DNA of 64,000 nt from Acidobacteriota bacterium (lineage in GTDB: Bacteria > Acidobacteriota > Vicinamibacteria > Vicinamibacterales > UBA2999): assembly GCA_947465645.1 (NCBI GenBank), contig CANIBQ010000005.1, positions 55,680 through 119,679 on the forward strand, read 5' to 3'. The position numbers were made by a program, and so were the translations under genes. The notes beneath the pieces are model-generated. The model saw only the letters and a list, made by a program, of their open reading frames with translations, was not told where the DNA came from and searched no databases. Positions 25,023-33,963 of the stretch are shown here, piece by piece. Within the stretch, counting starts at the first letter, position 1, and every line of letters begins with the position of its first letter.

Positions 25023-26205
25023 ATCCGGCGGAGGGTGCGACGGTGCGACCTCGCACTCTCGCACCCTCGCACCGTCGTACCGTCGCACCGTAGCCAGCGC
25101 CATCGGCGTAGCCATCGCATGCTGGTTGGGTCTGGGCGTCTCCGTCGCGGGTCAGGCAGCGCCAGAGCCCGCCGTGCCGATGTCGGAGCAGGTGTTCAAG
25201 AACGTCCAGATACTGAAGGGCATCCCGGTAGACGAGTTCATGGACGTGATGGGGATGTTCTCCTCGTCGCTCGGCTACGACTGCGCGAGCTGCCATTCCC
25301 GCGCGATTAGCACCGACCGCGCGGCGTTCGCGATCGAGACCCCGGCGATCACCCGGGCGCGCGGGATGATGGCGATGATGAACAACATCAATCGCATGTA
25401 TTTCGGCGGGCAGCCGCGCATGACCTGCTTCACCTGCCACCGCGGCAACTACATCCCCGAGAACATCCCCAGCCTGGAGATGCAGTACGCCACCCTGTTC
25501 GACGATCCCAGCTCGATCAGGATCCTGGCCGACAAGCGGACGACCGTCGAGCAGGTGTTCGACAAGTACATGCAGGCGCTCGGCGGCGCCGACCGCGTCG
25601 CGCGGCTCACGAGCTACACCGCGAAGGGCACTTACGCCGGCTTCAACACGGGCGGTGCCGATCTCCCGGTCGAGATCTACGCCAGGGCCCCCAACCAGCG
25701 CACGCAGATCGTCCGCGCGCCGGACGGCGACAGCGTCAAGACGTTCGACGGCCGCAATGCGTGGGCGGCGGAAGGGTGGCGGCCGTTGCCGCTCATGCCG
25801 CTCACCGGCGGCAACCTCACCGGCCTGCAGGCCGATGCGATCGTCGCGTTCCCCGCGGACATCCGCAAGGCCTTCGCCACGTGGGAGGTCGGGACGGCAA
25901 CCGTCGATGACAAGGGGCTCCAGGTGCTTCAGGGCACCAACCCGGGAGAGCTCCCGGTCAACCTCTACTTCGACGATGCCGGGCTGCTGGTGCGGCAGGT
26001 CCGATGGAACAGGACGGCTGCCGGCACGGTGCCGACCCAGGTCGATTACTCCGATTATCGCGACGTCGCGGGTGTCAAGGTGCCCTTCAACCTGCTCATG
26101 ACGTGGACCGATGGGCAGAACACGTTCTCGTTGACCGAGGTGAGGCCGAACGTCGCCATCGAGGCGGCACGATTCGCCAAACCGGCTCCATTCCAGCGCA
26201 AGTAG
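25012..26205 (+). CDS. Dihaem reaction-centre-type cytochrome c with LolA-like C-terminal domain
   Basis: Exported protein of 397 residues from the GTG at 25012. Residues about 57-150 match the photosynthetic reaction-centre cytochrome c subunit family, but with only two haem sites, CASCH at 91-95 and CFTCH at 139-143, instead of four. A C-terminal half (LGGADRVARLTSYTAKGTYAGF..., FDGRNAWAAEGW) resembles lipoprotein-sorting-type domains. The N-terminal 25 residues are coded by an octamer repeat array, so the true start is uncertain. A paralogue lies at 37300. Probably a periplasmic electron carrier for a respiratory or oxidative enzyme; no phototrophy genes are present. Confidence 0.8.
   Translation: MPNRSGGGCDGATSHSRTLAPSYRRTVASAIGVAIACWLGLGVSVAGQAAPEPAVPMSEQVFKNVQILKGIPVDEFMDVMGMFSSSLGYDCASCHSRAISTDRAAFAIETPAITRARGMMAMMNNINRMYFGGQPRMTCFTCHRGNYIPENIPSLEMQYATLFDDPSSIRILADKRTTVEQVFDKYMQALGGADRVARLTSYTAKGTYAGFNTGGADLPVEIYARAPNQRTQIVRAPDGDSVKTFDGRNAWAAEGWRPLPLMPLTGGNLTGLQADAIVAFPADIRKAFATWEVGTATVDDKGLQVLQGTNPGELPVNLYFDDAGLLVRQVRWNRTAAGTVPTQVDYSDYRDVAGVKVPFNLLMTWTDGQNTFSLTEVRPNVAIEAARFAKPAPFQRK
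25033..25090. repeat. Octamer repeat array with inverted arm
   Basis: Five tandem octamers of TCGCACCG type (25051-25090: TCGCACTC, TCGCACCC, TCGCACCG, TCGTACCG, TCGCACCG), preceded by two inverted copies (25033-25048), so the array can fold into a hairpin. It overlaps the leader or N-terminal codons of the cytochrome gene. A related GGTGCGAT doublet is at 19475-19489. Confidence 0.85.
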
Positions 26206-26236
26206 CGTTCGTTAATCGATAGATCGACCACGGAGA

Positions 26237-29200
26237 ATGCGCATGAATTTGTCTGTACGGATCGTCGCCTTCGGAGCGCTCGTTCTACTTCTGACCAGCG
26301 CCGCAGCCTCCGCGCAGGCGACGGCGCAGCTCACCGGACGCGTGGCGGATGAAAGCGGGGCGATCCTCCCCGGCGTGACAGTGACGGCGACGCAGACCGA
26401 CACGGGCTTCTCGCGAACCGCGGTCACCGACGCCACCGGTGGCTACGTCATGCCGAACCTGCCGACCGGTCCCTACCGGCTCGAAGTGACGCTCGCGGGC
26501 TTCCGCACCTACACGCAGACCGGCCTCGTGCTGCAGGTCGGCGGCACGCCGACCATCAACGTCACCCTGCAGTTGGGCCAGCTCGCCGAAACGGTCTCGG
26601 TCGAGGCGGCGACGCCGCTGGTGGACGTCAAGAGCGCGGGCATCAGTGACGTCGTCGAAAACGAGCGCATCGTCGAGCTGCCCCTCCAGGGACGGAATGT
26701 CACCGACCTCATCGTGCTGGCGGGCGCCGCCATTCAGACGGGCACGTCGGACAGCCGCAGTATGCAGGGGGGCGTGAGCATCTCGGTGGCCGGCGGCCTT
26801 TCCTTCGGCGTGGCGTACAGCCTCGACGGCGCGATGCACAACAATCCGCAGAACAACGCCAACCTGCCGCTGCCGTTTCCTGATGCGCTGCAGGAATTCA
26901 GCGTGGCCACGAGCGGCCTGTCGGCGCAGAACGGCATGCACTCGGCGGCGTCGGTCAACGCCGTGACGAAGTCGGGCACCAACAGCTTTCACGGCAACGC
27001 GTTCGAGTTCCTGCGGAACCACAAGTTCAACGCGCGGAATCCGTTTGCGGCGATCGGACCGGACGGCAAGCGCCTGGACGACGGCTTGAAGCGCAACCAG
27101 TTCGGCGGAACGGTCGGCGGGCCGATCGCCAGGGACAGGCTGTTCTTCTTCGGCGCCTATCAGGGCACCAAGACCGCGCAGCGCCCGGCGGCCAACAAGG
27201 CGTTTGTCCCGACCGCGGCGATGATGGCGGGCGACTTCAGGCAGTTCGCGTCGCCGGCGTGCAACGCCGGGCGGCAGATCACGCTGCGCGCGCCGTTTGT
27301 GAACAACACCGTCAACCCGGCGCTCTTCAGCCCGGCGGTCTTGAACCTTGTGAATCGGCTGCCGAGCACGACCGACCCGTGCGGCGAAGTGACCTACGTG
27401 ACGTCGAATGACAGCAGCCAGAGTCAGGCGGTGGGCCGGATCGACTATCAGCTGTCCTCGAATCGCAGCCTCTTCGGCCGGTATATGGCCACCATCTATG
27501 ACGAGCCTGCGCCCTTCAGCAAGTCGGGAAACGTGCTGACGACGGGGACGCCCGGACTGGATAACCTGGCGCAGTCGCTCGCATTGGGCGATACGGCGGT
27601 CTACGGCAACAACATGGTCAACGCCATCCGGTTCGCGTTCAACCGGACCTCGATCCACCGCGGCACGCCGCCGTTCTTCGAGCCGAAGGACCTCGGTTCG
27701 AGGGTTCACAGCTACCAGCCTGGCGAGATGGTGCTCGCAGTCACCGGTGGGTTCAACATCTCGGCGGGCACCGCGACGACGGGCATCTTCGACACCAACA
27801 CGTTCCAGTTCGGCGACGACCTGACACTCGTCCGCGGCAACCACCAGTTGGGCCTCGGCGCGAGCGCCGCGTACTGGAAGATGAGCTTCCTGACCCACGC
27901 GCGTTCGGGCGGCAACTGGATCGTCAACGGGCAGGCGACCGGGGCCGGGCTTGCCGACCTTCTGATCGGCCGGATCTCGAGCCTCGAGCACGGCGGACCC
28001 GGCATGCTGCCGATGAACATGCTGTACATGGGCCTGTATGCCCAGGACACGTGGCGCATGACGAGCCGCCTGACGCTCAATTCGGGCGTCCGCTGGGAGC
28101 CGTACTTCGGGCAGAACGTCGAGAACAACGCGATCTATAACTTCGACAGGGAGAATTTCGCGAACAACGTGAAGAGCACCGTGTTCGTGAATGCCCCGGC
28201 GGGCCTCCTCTACCCGGGCGACGAAGGCTTTCCCGGCGGCAAGACGGGGCTGAACAAGCAGTGGTGGAATTTCTCGCCGCGCGTCGGGCTCGCCTGGGAT
28301 GTGAACGGCGACGGCAGGACGGCGCTGCGGTCGTCGTACGGCATCTCGTACGACTTCCCGACGGCGGAACGGCACAACATCAACGCGCAGGCGCCGCCGT
28401 TCGGCAACCGCTCGCTCATCGTCGATCCTCCGGGTGGGTTCGACAATCCGTACGGGCACCTGCCCGGCGGCGATCCGCATCCGATCGCGACGAACCGTGA
28501 CACCTTGTACATCCCGGGCGGCGCGTTCGGCGCGACCGACCCCGAGATCAACTCGCCGCGCATCCAGTCGTGGAATGTCACTCTCGAGCGCGAGCTCGGG
28601 AGGGAATGGGGCGCGTCGGTCAGCTACCTGGGCAGCCACTCCGATCGGCTGTGGAACCAGTTGCAGATCAATCCCGCGGTGTTCCTCGGCACGGCGCCGT
28701 GCGTACTCGGCGGCGTGTCGTTCGCGGTGTGCAGCACCACCGCCAACGTCGACGCGCGGCGCACGTTGACGCTGTCCGGAGAGAACCCGGGCGCGGCACG
28801 GCTGCTCGGCAACATGGATCTTCACGTCAGCATGGGCAAGCAGAACTACAACGGGCTGAAGCTGTCGGCCCGCCGCCGCTCGGCGGACGGCGTCAGCCTC
28901 AATGCCAACTACACCCTGTCTCGGTGCTACGGCGACCTGACCACCGGCGGGTTCCCCCAGCTCGCGCAGGGATATACCAACCCGGCCGATCCGGCCATGG
29001 ACCGCGGCCACTGCGAGCAGGACCGCACCCATCTTGGCAGCCTGACCGTCGGCTACAGGACGCCGGCGTTCGGCAACCGCGGGCTGAACATCGTCGCGTC
29101 GAACTGGCGCGTGTCGGGCATCCTGTCGGCGCGCTCGGGCAGTTGGCTGAGCGTCACCACCGGCAGCGACCGCTCGCTCAACGGACAGCGCTTCCAGGAA

Positions 29201-29575
29201 CAGCGCGTCAACCAGGTTCTCGACGATCCCTACGGCGACAAGACGATCAACCGCTACCTGAATCCGGCGGCCTTCGCGCAGCCGGCGCTGGGGACGTTCG
29301 GCAACCACGAGCGGGCGAGCATCAAGGGTCCGTCATTCTGGAGTGCCGACCTCGCCCTTTCACGGCTGGTGTCGATCGGCACGCACACGGTGGAGTTCCG
29401 CCTGGAGTCGTTCAACGTCACGAACCACGTCAACCTGGGCAACCCGAATACGACGTTGAGCGCGGGCACCTTCGGCCAGATCAGGTCGCTGGCTGGTGCC
29501 GTAGGCAGCACGAATGCCGCCGGACCGCAGGCTGAGCCGCGCATCATGCAGTTCGGAATAAAGTACGGCTTCTAG
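26237..29575 (+). CDS. Oar-type TonB-dependent receptor
   Basis: Outer-membrane receptor of 1112 residues. It has a signal peptide ending SASAQ, a carboxypeptidase-regulatory domain (about 28-115, with GRVADESGAILPGVTVTATQ), a plug with ENERIVELPLQGRNVTDLIVL and a C-terminal beta barrel ending FGIKYGF. It shares long stretches with the receptor at 39722, so the two are recent paralogues. It follows the dihaem cytochrome by 31 nt and precedes the copper-monooxygenase-like gene, so it probably imports the substrate handled by these secreted enzymes. The ligand is unknown. Confidence 0.94.
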   Translation: MRMNLSVRIVAFGALVLLLTSAAASAQATAQLTGRVADESGAILPGVTVTATQTDTGFSRTAVTDATGGYVMPNLPTGPYRLEVTLAGFRTYTQTGLVLQVGGTPTINVTLQLGQLAETVSVEAATPLVDVKSAGISDVVENERIVELPLQGRNVTDLIVLAGAAIQTGTSDSRSMQGGVSISVAGGLSFGVAYSLDGAMHNNPQNNANLPLPFPDALQEFSVATSGLSAQNGMHSAASVNAVTKSGTNSFHGNAFEFLRNHKFNARNPFAAIGPDGKRLDDGLKRNQFGGTVGGPIARDRLFFFGAYQGTKTAQRPAANKAFVPTAAMMAGDFRQFASPACNAGRQITLRAPFVNNTVNPALFSPAVLNLVNRLPSTTDPCGEVTYVTSNDSSQSQAVGRIDYQLSSNRSLFGRYMATIYDEPAPFSKSGNVLTTGTPGLDNLAQSLALGDTAVYGNNMVNAIRFAFNRTSIHRGTPPFFEPKDLGSRVHSYQPGEMVLAVTGGFNISAGTATTGIFDTNTFQFGDDLTLVRGNHQLGLGASAAYWKMSFLTHARSGGNWIVNGQATGAGLADLLIGRISSLEHGGPGMLPMNMLYMGLYAQDTWRMTSRLTLNSGVRWEPYFGQNVENNAIYNFDRENFANNVKSTVFVNAPAGLLYPGDEGFPGGKTGLNKQWWNFSPRVGLAWDVNGDGRTALRSSYGISYDFPTAERHNINAQAPPFGNRSLIVDPPGGFDNPYGHLPGGDPHPIATNRDTLYIPGGAFGATDPEINSPRIQSWNVTLERELGREWGASVSYLGSHSDRLWNQLQINPAVFLGTAPCVLGGVSFAVCSTTANVDARRTLTLSGENPGAARLLGNMDLHVSMGKQNYNGLKLSARRRSADGVSLNANYTLSRCYGDLTTGGFPQLAQGYTNPADPAMDRGHCEQDRTHLGSLTVGYRTPAFGNRGLNIVASNWRVSGILSARSGSWLSVTTGSDRSLNGQRFQEQRVNQVLDDPYGDKTINRYLNPAAFAQPALGTFGNHERASIKGPSFWSADLALSRLVSIGTHTVEFRLESFNVTNHVNLGNPNTTLSAGTFGQIRSLAGAVGSTNAAGPQAEPRIMQFGIKYGF

Positions 29576-29611
29576 GGAACACCGGTCTCCGGCATCTGAG
29601 ACGAGGGTGAG

Positions 29612-31009
29612 GTGCCAAACGCTATGCTCATGAAGAGTATGCGGTTCGCCATCTGGCTCGGCGTTTCATTGGCCGCCCTCGGCGGCGCTGCCGGACTTCA
29701 CGCGCAGCGTCCCGGGACGCAGCCGGCCGCGGCGCCGACCTTTCACCAGGACGTCGAGCCGATTCTCCAGAAAAACTGCCAGAGCTGCCACCGGCCCGGG
29801 CAGATTGGCCCGATGGCGTTGCTGACCTACGAAGGCGTCCGGCCGTGGGCGAGATCGATCAAGGCCAAGGTGGTCGCGCGCGAGATGCCACCGTGGTTTG
29901 CCGATCCCCATTACAACCAGTTCGCCAACGATAAGCGATTGAGCGATCGCGACATCGCGACGATCGCCAGCTGGGTAGATGGCGGCGCGGCGGCCGGGGA
30001 TCGCAGGGACGCGCCGCCTCCCGTGCAATGGCCTGCTGACGGCTGGGAAATTCAGCCCGACGTGGTCGTCGCCGGCGCTGAAATCACGGTGCCAGCCGAA
30101 GGCGTCGTCGAATGGATGACCGTGACCGTGCCGAGCGGGTTCACCAAGGACACGTGGGTCACGTCAATGGAAGTTCGACCGGGCGCCCGCGCGGTCGTGC
30201 ATCACGTCTGCGTGAGTTACAAGCCCCACGTCGCAGGCGTCAAGTACTACACCCCTGAGTGGCAGGACAAGCCGCGCGACGAAGAAGGACGTGAGCTCCC
30301 GAGAACCGCTCCCGCCCGGCCAGGTACGCTTTCGATCCCCGGCGTTCGGCTCCACTGCTACGTCCCTGGTGTCGCAGCGGTCGACTATCGCGTGTACGAC
30401 TCGGCGACCCTGATTCCTGCCAACGCCGACCTGAGCTTCTCGATTCACTACAATCCCAACGGGACCGGGGCGGTGGACGTCACCAAGATCGGGTTCACCC
30501 TCGCCAAAGAGCCGCCCAGGCGCCAGTTCATCTCGCTCTCGCTGAACCCGCCGCGGGATCGGGAGACCTTTGCGATTCCACCGATGGAGCCGAACTGGAC
30601 GGCGCCGACGGCCTCCGCGGAATTCGCGGTCGACGCCGAGCTGGTGTCGCTGCTCTATCACATGCACGACCGCGGAAAGGATGCGACGACTCGTCTCGAG
30701 TATCCGGACGGGCGCACCGAGACGGTGCTGAACGTACCGCGGTACGATTTCAACTGGCAGATGACGTACGACTTCGCGAAGCCGACCAGGATCCCGAAGG
30801 GGACGAAGGTCGTGTTCAACGCTCATTACCGGAACACGGTTCGCGGGGGCTATCTGAACCCGAACAAATGGGTGTACTGGGGCGATCAAACCTGGGAAGA
30901 GATGATGGGCAACTGGCTGGGCATCGTCATCGACAGGAACGTCAAACCGGACGACGTGTTGAAGCCGCTTGGCAACAGCAACATCGGTGGCGGCGGTGAT
31001 GAGGGTTAG
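29612..31009 (+). CDS. Monohaem cytochrome c fused to copper type-II monooxygenase-like domain
   Basis: A 465-residue exported protein. An N-terminal monohaem domain has CQSCH at 56-60 and the EMPPWFADPHY motif typical of this class. The C-terminal half has the ligand pattern of ascorbate-dependent copper type-II monooxygenases: HH at 197-198 (VVHHVCV), His279 (SIHYNPNG), and His350/His352 in YHMHDRG, with Met384 in NWQMTY a tentative sixth ligand. Such enzymes hydroxylate C-H bonds using two coppers, here perhaps with electrons from the haem domain. An in-frame ATG at 29624 is an alternative start. A ligandless paralogue lies at 31956-33131. Confidence 0.78.
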   Translation: MPNAMLMKSMRFAIWLGVSLAALGGAAGLHAQRPGTQPAAAPTFHQDVEPILQKNCQSCHRPGQIGPMALLTYEGVRPWARSIKAKVVAREMPPWFADPHYNQFANDKRLSDRDIATIASWVDGGAAAGDRRDAPPPVQWPADGWEIQPDVVVAGAEITVPAEGVVEWMTVTVPSGFTKDTWVTSMEVRPGARAVVHHVCVSYKPHVAGVKYYTPEWQDKPRDEEGRELPRTAPARPGTLSIPGVRLHCYVPGVAAVDYRVYDSATLIPANADLSFSIHYNPNGTGAVDVTKIGFTLAKEPPRRQFISLSLNPPRDRETFAIPPMEPNWTAPTASAEFAVDAELVSLLYHMHDRGKDATTRLEYPDGRTETVLNVPRYDFNWQMTYDFAKPTRIPKGTKVVFNAHYRNTVRGGYLNPNKWVYWGDQTWEEMMGNWLGIVIDRNVKPDDVLKPLGNSNIGGGGDEG

Positions 31010-31021
31010 ATCCAGGCACTG

Positions 31022-31999
31022 ATGTTGAAGCACAGGTTACGCCTCATCGTCGTGGTCCTGTCGGTGCTCGCGGTCGCGGCCTCGCAGCCACGCGCCCAGG
31101 CGGCGCAGGCGACCGCGGCCGACCCGCTGGCGGCGGTCACCGGCTGGTTCTGCCCGATGCATCCGGATCACACTGGGCACGAGGCGGGGTCGTGCCCGAT
31201 CTGCGGGATGGCACTGATCGCGGGGGATCCGTACGACACGCGCGACTACGCCCTCGAGCTCACCACCTCGCCGCCGGCGGTCGTGTCAGGGAAGCCGTTT
31301 ACGATCAGGTTCAACGTGCGGCATCCGGGCACCGGCGAGACGGTGAAGCAGTACGAGCTCGTGCACGACAAGCGCTACCACCTGTTCGTCATCAGCCAGG
31401 ATCTGAGTGTCTTTCAGCATCTGCATCCGGACTTGCAGCCGGATGGTTCGTGGGCGTTGACGATCACGCTGCCGAAGCCTGGCTACTACCGGGTGCTATC
31501 GGACTTCGTTCCCACCGGCGGCTCTCCGCAGTTCCTGGGCCAGACGCTGGTGACGGCGGACTTCGATGGGGACCTGGAGTCGCAGGCTGCGCGTCTCGAG
31601 CCCGATCTTGTGTTCAAGAAGACCGCCGACACTATTACCGCGTCGGTTGACCTGGATCCGGCGCCGATGGTGGCCGGAGAGTATGGTCATCTTCGCTTTA
31701 CGCTGACGGACGCATCGAGCGGCGAGCCGGTCACCGACCTCCAGCCGTACCTCGGTGCCTTCGGCCACACCCTGATTCTCAGCGAAGACATGCTGGACTA
31801 CGTACATTCGCATCCGAGCGAAGGCACCAACGACATCTCGAGCGGACTCGGCGGGCCGCGTGTCACCTTCGAGGGCTATATGCCGCGGCCGGGACGATAC
31901 CGCGCGTGGACCCAGTTCCTGCGGAAGGATCAGCTCACGACCGTGTCGTTCACCTTCAGCGTCCTGACGCTGGAGGACGCGGTCCGAACGCGGCCCTGA
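31022..31999 (+). CDS. Exported heavy-metal-binding-domain protein
   Basis: A 325-residue exported protein. After the signal it carries a heavy-metal-binding domain of the YHS-like type: FCPMHPDHTGHE then SCPICGMAL, with two paired cysteines and histidines. Two beta-sandwich repeats follow, with HLHPDLQPDGSW and VHSHPSEG, resembling FixH/YtkA-like domains. Similar domains in CusB-type proteins bind copper or silver. It follows the copper-monooxygenase-like gene by 12 nt, so copper delivery to that enzyme is a reasonable guess. Its last 44 nt overlap the convergent cytochrome gene. Confidence 0.78.
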   Translation: MLKHRLRLIVVVLSVLAVAASQPRAQAAQATAADPLAAVTGWFCPMHPDHTGHEAGSCPICGMALIAGDPYDTRDYALELTTSPPAVVSGKPFTIRFNVRHPGTGETVKQYELVHDKRYHLFVISQDLSVFQHLHPDLQPDGSWALTITLPKPGYYRVLSDFVPTGGSPQFLGQTLVTADFDGDLESQAARLEPDLVFKKTADTITASVDLDPAPMVAGEYGHLRFTLTDASSGEPVTDLQPYLGAFGHTLILSEDMLDYVHSHPSEGTNDISSGLGGPRVTFEGYMPRPGRYRAWTQFLRKDQLTTVSFTFSVLTLEDAVRTRP

Positions 32000-33131
32000 G
32001 CACGACGGGGGCCGCGTCGTAACTGCCGATCGTCACCTTGAATGGCGAAGGCGTCCTGCCGGGGGCCGTGTCGAAGTAGGCGGTGGCCTGGATGCTGGAT
32101 CCCTTCGGCAGCGTGACCGGCGTGCCGAGGACGTAGGACGTCTGCCACTCCGGGCGGAATTTCTTGATCCACAGCAGCACCTGCGACGAGCCGTCCGGCC
32201 GCTTCGCCTTCACCTCGATGGATCGTCCTCCCGCGCCAAGCTCCGGCCGCAATTCAAAAATCGACGTGTCCTTCGGCAGCACGAACGTGGCCGTCATCCG
32301 TGGCGCGGTCGCGCCAGCCGCCGATGTCAACGGCGGCTCGATCACGGTCGTCGTCATCTCGCGAGCCGGGCGAGTCGCGGCGAAATAGAGGCCGATGCGC
32401 GGCGTGTCAACGACGGGGGCGGAGGCCGGCTGATACAACACGTCGATCGCGATCCGCGAGCGCGCGGGAATCCTGATCGCGACATCCTTCGGGGTCTGCA
32501 TCGTGGCGTGCCACGGCGTCCAGGCGCCCAGATACTGCCCGGTACCGACCACGGTGAGGAAGGCCGCGCGAACCACCCGTTTATCCGCCGGCTTGTAGTC
32601 GAAGCCGCGAAGCCATTTCTCCTGCGTCAGCCCCGTCTCCACGACGATGCGCGTGAATCCTACCGGGCGACCAGGTTCAATCGTCACCCCACGGCTGGCA
32701 GTCAGTACTAATTCGGGATCGCCGAGCATCCAGTGCGCGCTGTGGTCCGCATAGGGCGGCGGCTCACCGTCGCCCGCCGGCACCCCGCCATCGATCCACG
32801 AGATGAGGAAATCGCGTTCGCGGGTCGTGAGCCCGAGATCGTTTGCGAACTCGCCATAACCGCGTTCGGCCGGCCATGGGGGCATGCGCCGATCGAGAAT
32901 CTCTTCCTTGATGGCCACGGCCCAGGGACGCGCCTCCGCGTAGGTCGTCAGCGGCATGGCCAGGCCGTCGGCCGCATGGCACTGCAGGCACTTCTGGTTG
33001 AGGATCTTCGACACTTCCCGGTTGAACAGGACCGTTGTGGTGATCGGATTGTGGGGGGACGCGTCGTGCGGCCAGAACAGCCCGGCGGCCATCATGCACA
33101 CTGCCGCAACGGTCACGAGGAACCTGTTCAC
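31956..33131 (-). CDS. Monohaem cytochrome with degenerate copper-monooxygenase-like domain
   Basis: A 391-residue exported paralogue of the 29612 product. The haem domain is intact (CLQCH at 48-52, RRMPPWPAERGYGEFAND). In the C-terminal domain, however, every putative copper ligand is replaced: VVHH becomes VVRA (188-189), the His of SIHYNP becomes Leu232 in DVLYQP, HMH of YHMHDRG becomes LRP (294-296), and the Met of WQMTY becomes Thr in WQTSY. The fold around these positions is kept. It therefore looks like a pseudoenzyme or electron-transfer partner. It is transcribed against the monooxygenase genes and overlaps the heavy-metal-binding gene by 44 nt. Confidence 0.78.
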   Translation of the reverse strand: MNRFLVTVAAVCMMAAGLFWPHDASPHNPITTTVLFNREVSKILNQKCLQCHAADGLAMPLTTYAEARPWAVAIKEEILDRRMPPWPAERGYGEFANDLGLTTRERDFLISWIDGGVPAGDGEPPPYADHSAHWMLGDPELVLTASRGVTIEPGRPVGFTRIVVETGLTQEKWLRGFDYKPADKRVVRAAFLTVVGTGQYLGAWTPWHATMQTPKDVAIRIPARSRIAIDVLYQPASAPVVDTPRIGLYFAATRPAREMTTTVIEPPLTSAAGATAPRMTATFVLPKDTSIFELRPELGAGGRSIEVKAKRPDGSSQVLLWIKKFRPEWQTSYVLGTPVTLPKGSSIQATAYFDTAPGRTPSPFKVTIGSYDAAPVVLRAAFGPRPPASGR

Positions 33132-33195
33132 GGCTGGATTATAGCGCCGGGCCGCCGCCGCCGACGTGTGTGCTATCTTCTTGCGCGCTCAGGAG

Positions 33196-33963
33196 ATGAA
33201 ACTCACAATCGCCGGTGCGGCCGTCTCGTTTCTATTCATGCTAGCGGTCGCCAGCGGGCAGGCTCAGAACCCCACCGGCGCGTATGCGCCGGCCGACATT
33301 GCGTATGGCTCCCGGATCTATACGGCGCAGTGTTCGGCCTGTCACGGTCCGGCCGGCGACGCTATTGCCGGCGTCGACCTGCGCGCCAACCGTTTCACGC
33401 GCGTAGTCACGGACACCGATCTGCGCAACACCGTCACGACCGGCGTGGCGGGCACGGCGATGCCCCCCTTCAAGTTCAACTCCTCGGAGCTCGCAGGTAT
33501 CGTCGCGTATGTCCGCACGATGCGCGATTTCGATTCGGCCGCCGTAGCGGTCGGCGATGCCGGCCGCGGCCGGGTGTTGTTCGACAGCCACTGCACGAGC
33601 TGTCATCGCGTCAATGGAGAAGGCGCGCGCCTCGCGTCGGATTTGAGCGGTATCGGGGCGGTGCGAACGGCCGGCGCCCTGCAGCGCTCCCTTCTCGACC
33701 CGAATGGCTCCCTGCGATTCGCGAATCGTTCGGTGCGCGCGGTGACGCGTGACGGAAAGATCATTACCGGCCGGCGTCTCAACGAGGACACCTACACGGT
33801 GCTGCTCATGAATGCGCAGGAGCAGCTCGTGTCGCTGACGAAGGCCGACCTGCGCGAATACGCCGTCAGCGCGACGTCGACCATGCCTTCGTACAAAGAG
33901 ACGTTCAGCCTGAGTCAGACCGCTGACGTCGTCGCCTATCTGCTTTCGTTGAAGGGTATATGA
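33196..33963 (+). CDS. Dihaem cytochrome c, partner of the PQQ dehydrogenase
   Basis: A 255-residue exported cytochrome with two domains, haem motifs CSACH at 46-50 and CTSCH at 133-137. Its stop overlaps the start of the PQQ dehydrogenase by 4 nt (ATGA), and such dehydrogenases pass electrons to a dedicated c-type cytochrome, so this is its likely acceptor. The ATG at 33196 gives a clean signal peptide; CAGGAG sits immediately before it, closer than usual, so the GTG at 33166 cannot be excluded. Confidence 0.85.
   Translation: MKLTIAGAAVSFLFMLAVASGQAQNPTGAYAPADIAYGSRIYTAQCSACHGPAGDAIAGVDLRANRFTRVVTDTDLRNTVTTGVAGTAMPPFKFNSSELAGIVAYVRTMRDFDSAAVAVGDAGRGRVLFDSHCTSCHRVNGEGARLASDLSGIGAVRTAGALQRSLLDPNGSLRFANRSVRAVTRDGKIITGRRLNEDTYTVLLMNAQEQLVSLTKADLREYAVSATSTMPSYKETFSLSQTADVVAYLLSLKGI

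Noticed and set aside
26285..29308. A 1007-codon open frame antisense to the TonB receptor
   Set aside because: Arg/Val/His-rich shadow of a high-GC gene; the sense frame has clear receptor domains. Similar long antisense frames at 5378-7567, 8988-10541 and 41243-43066 were dropped for the same reason.
31956..33131. Frameshifts as the cause of the missing copper ligands
   Set aside because: The frame is open and aligns with its paralogue on both sides of each changed position, so these are substitutions.
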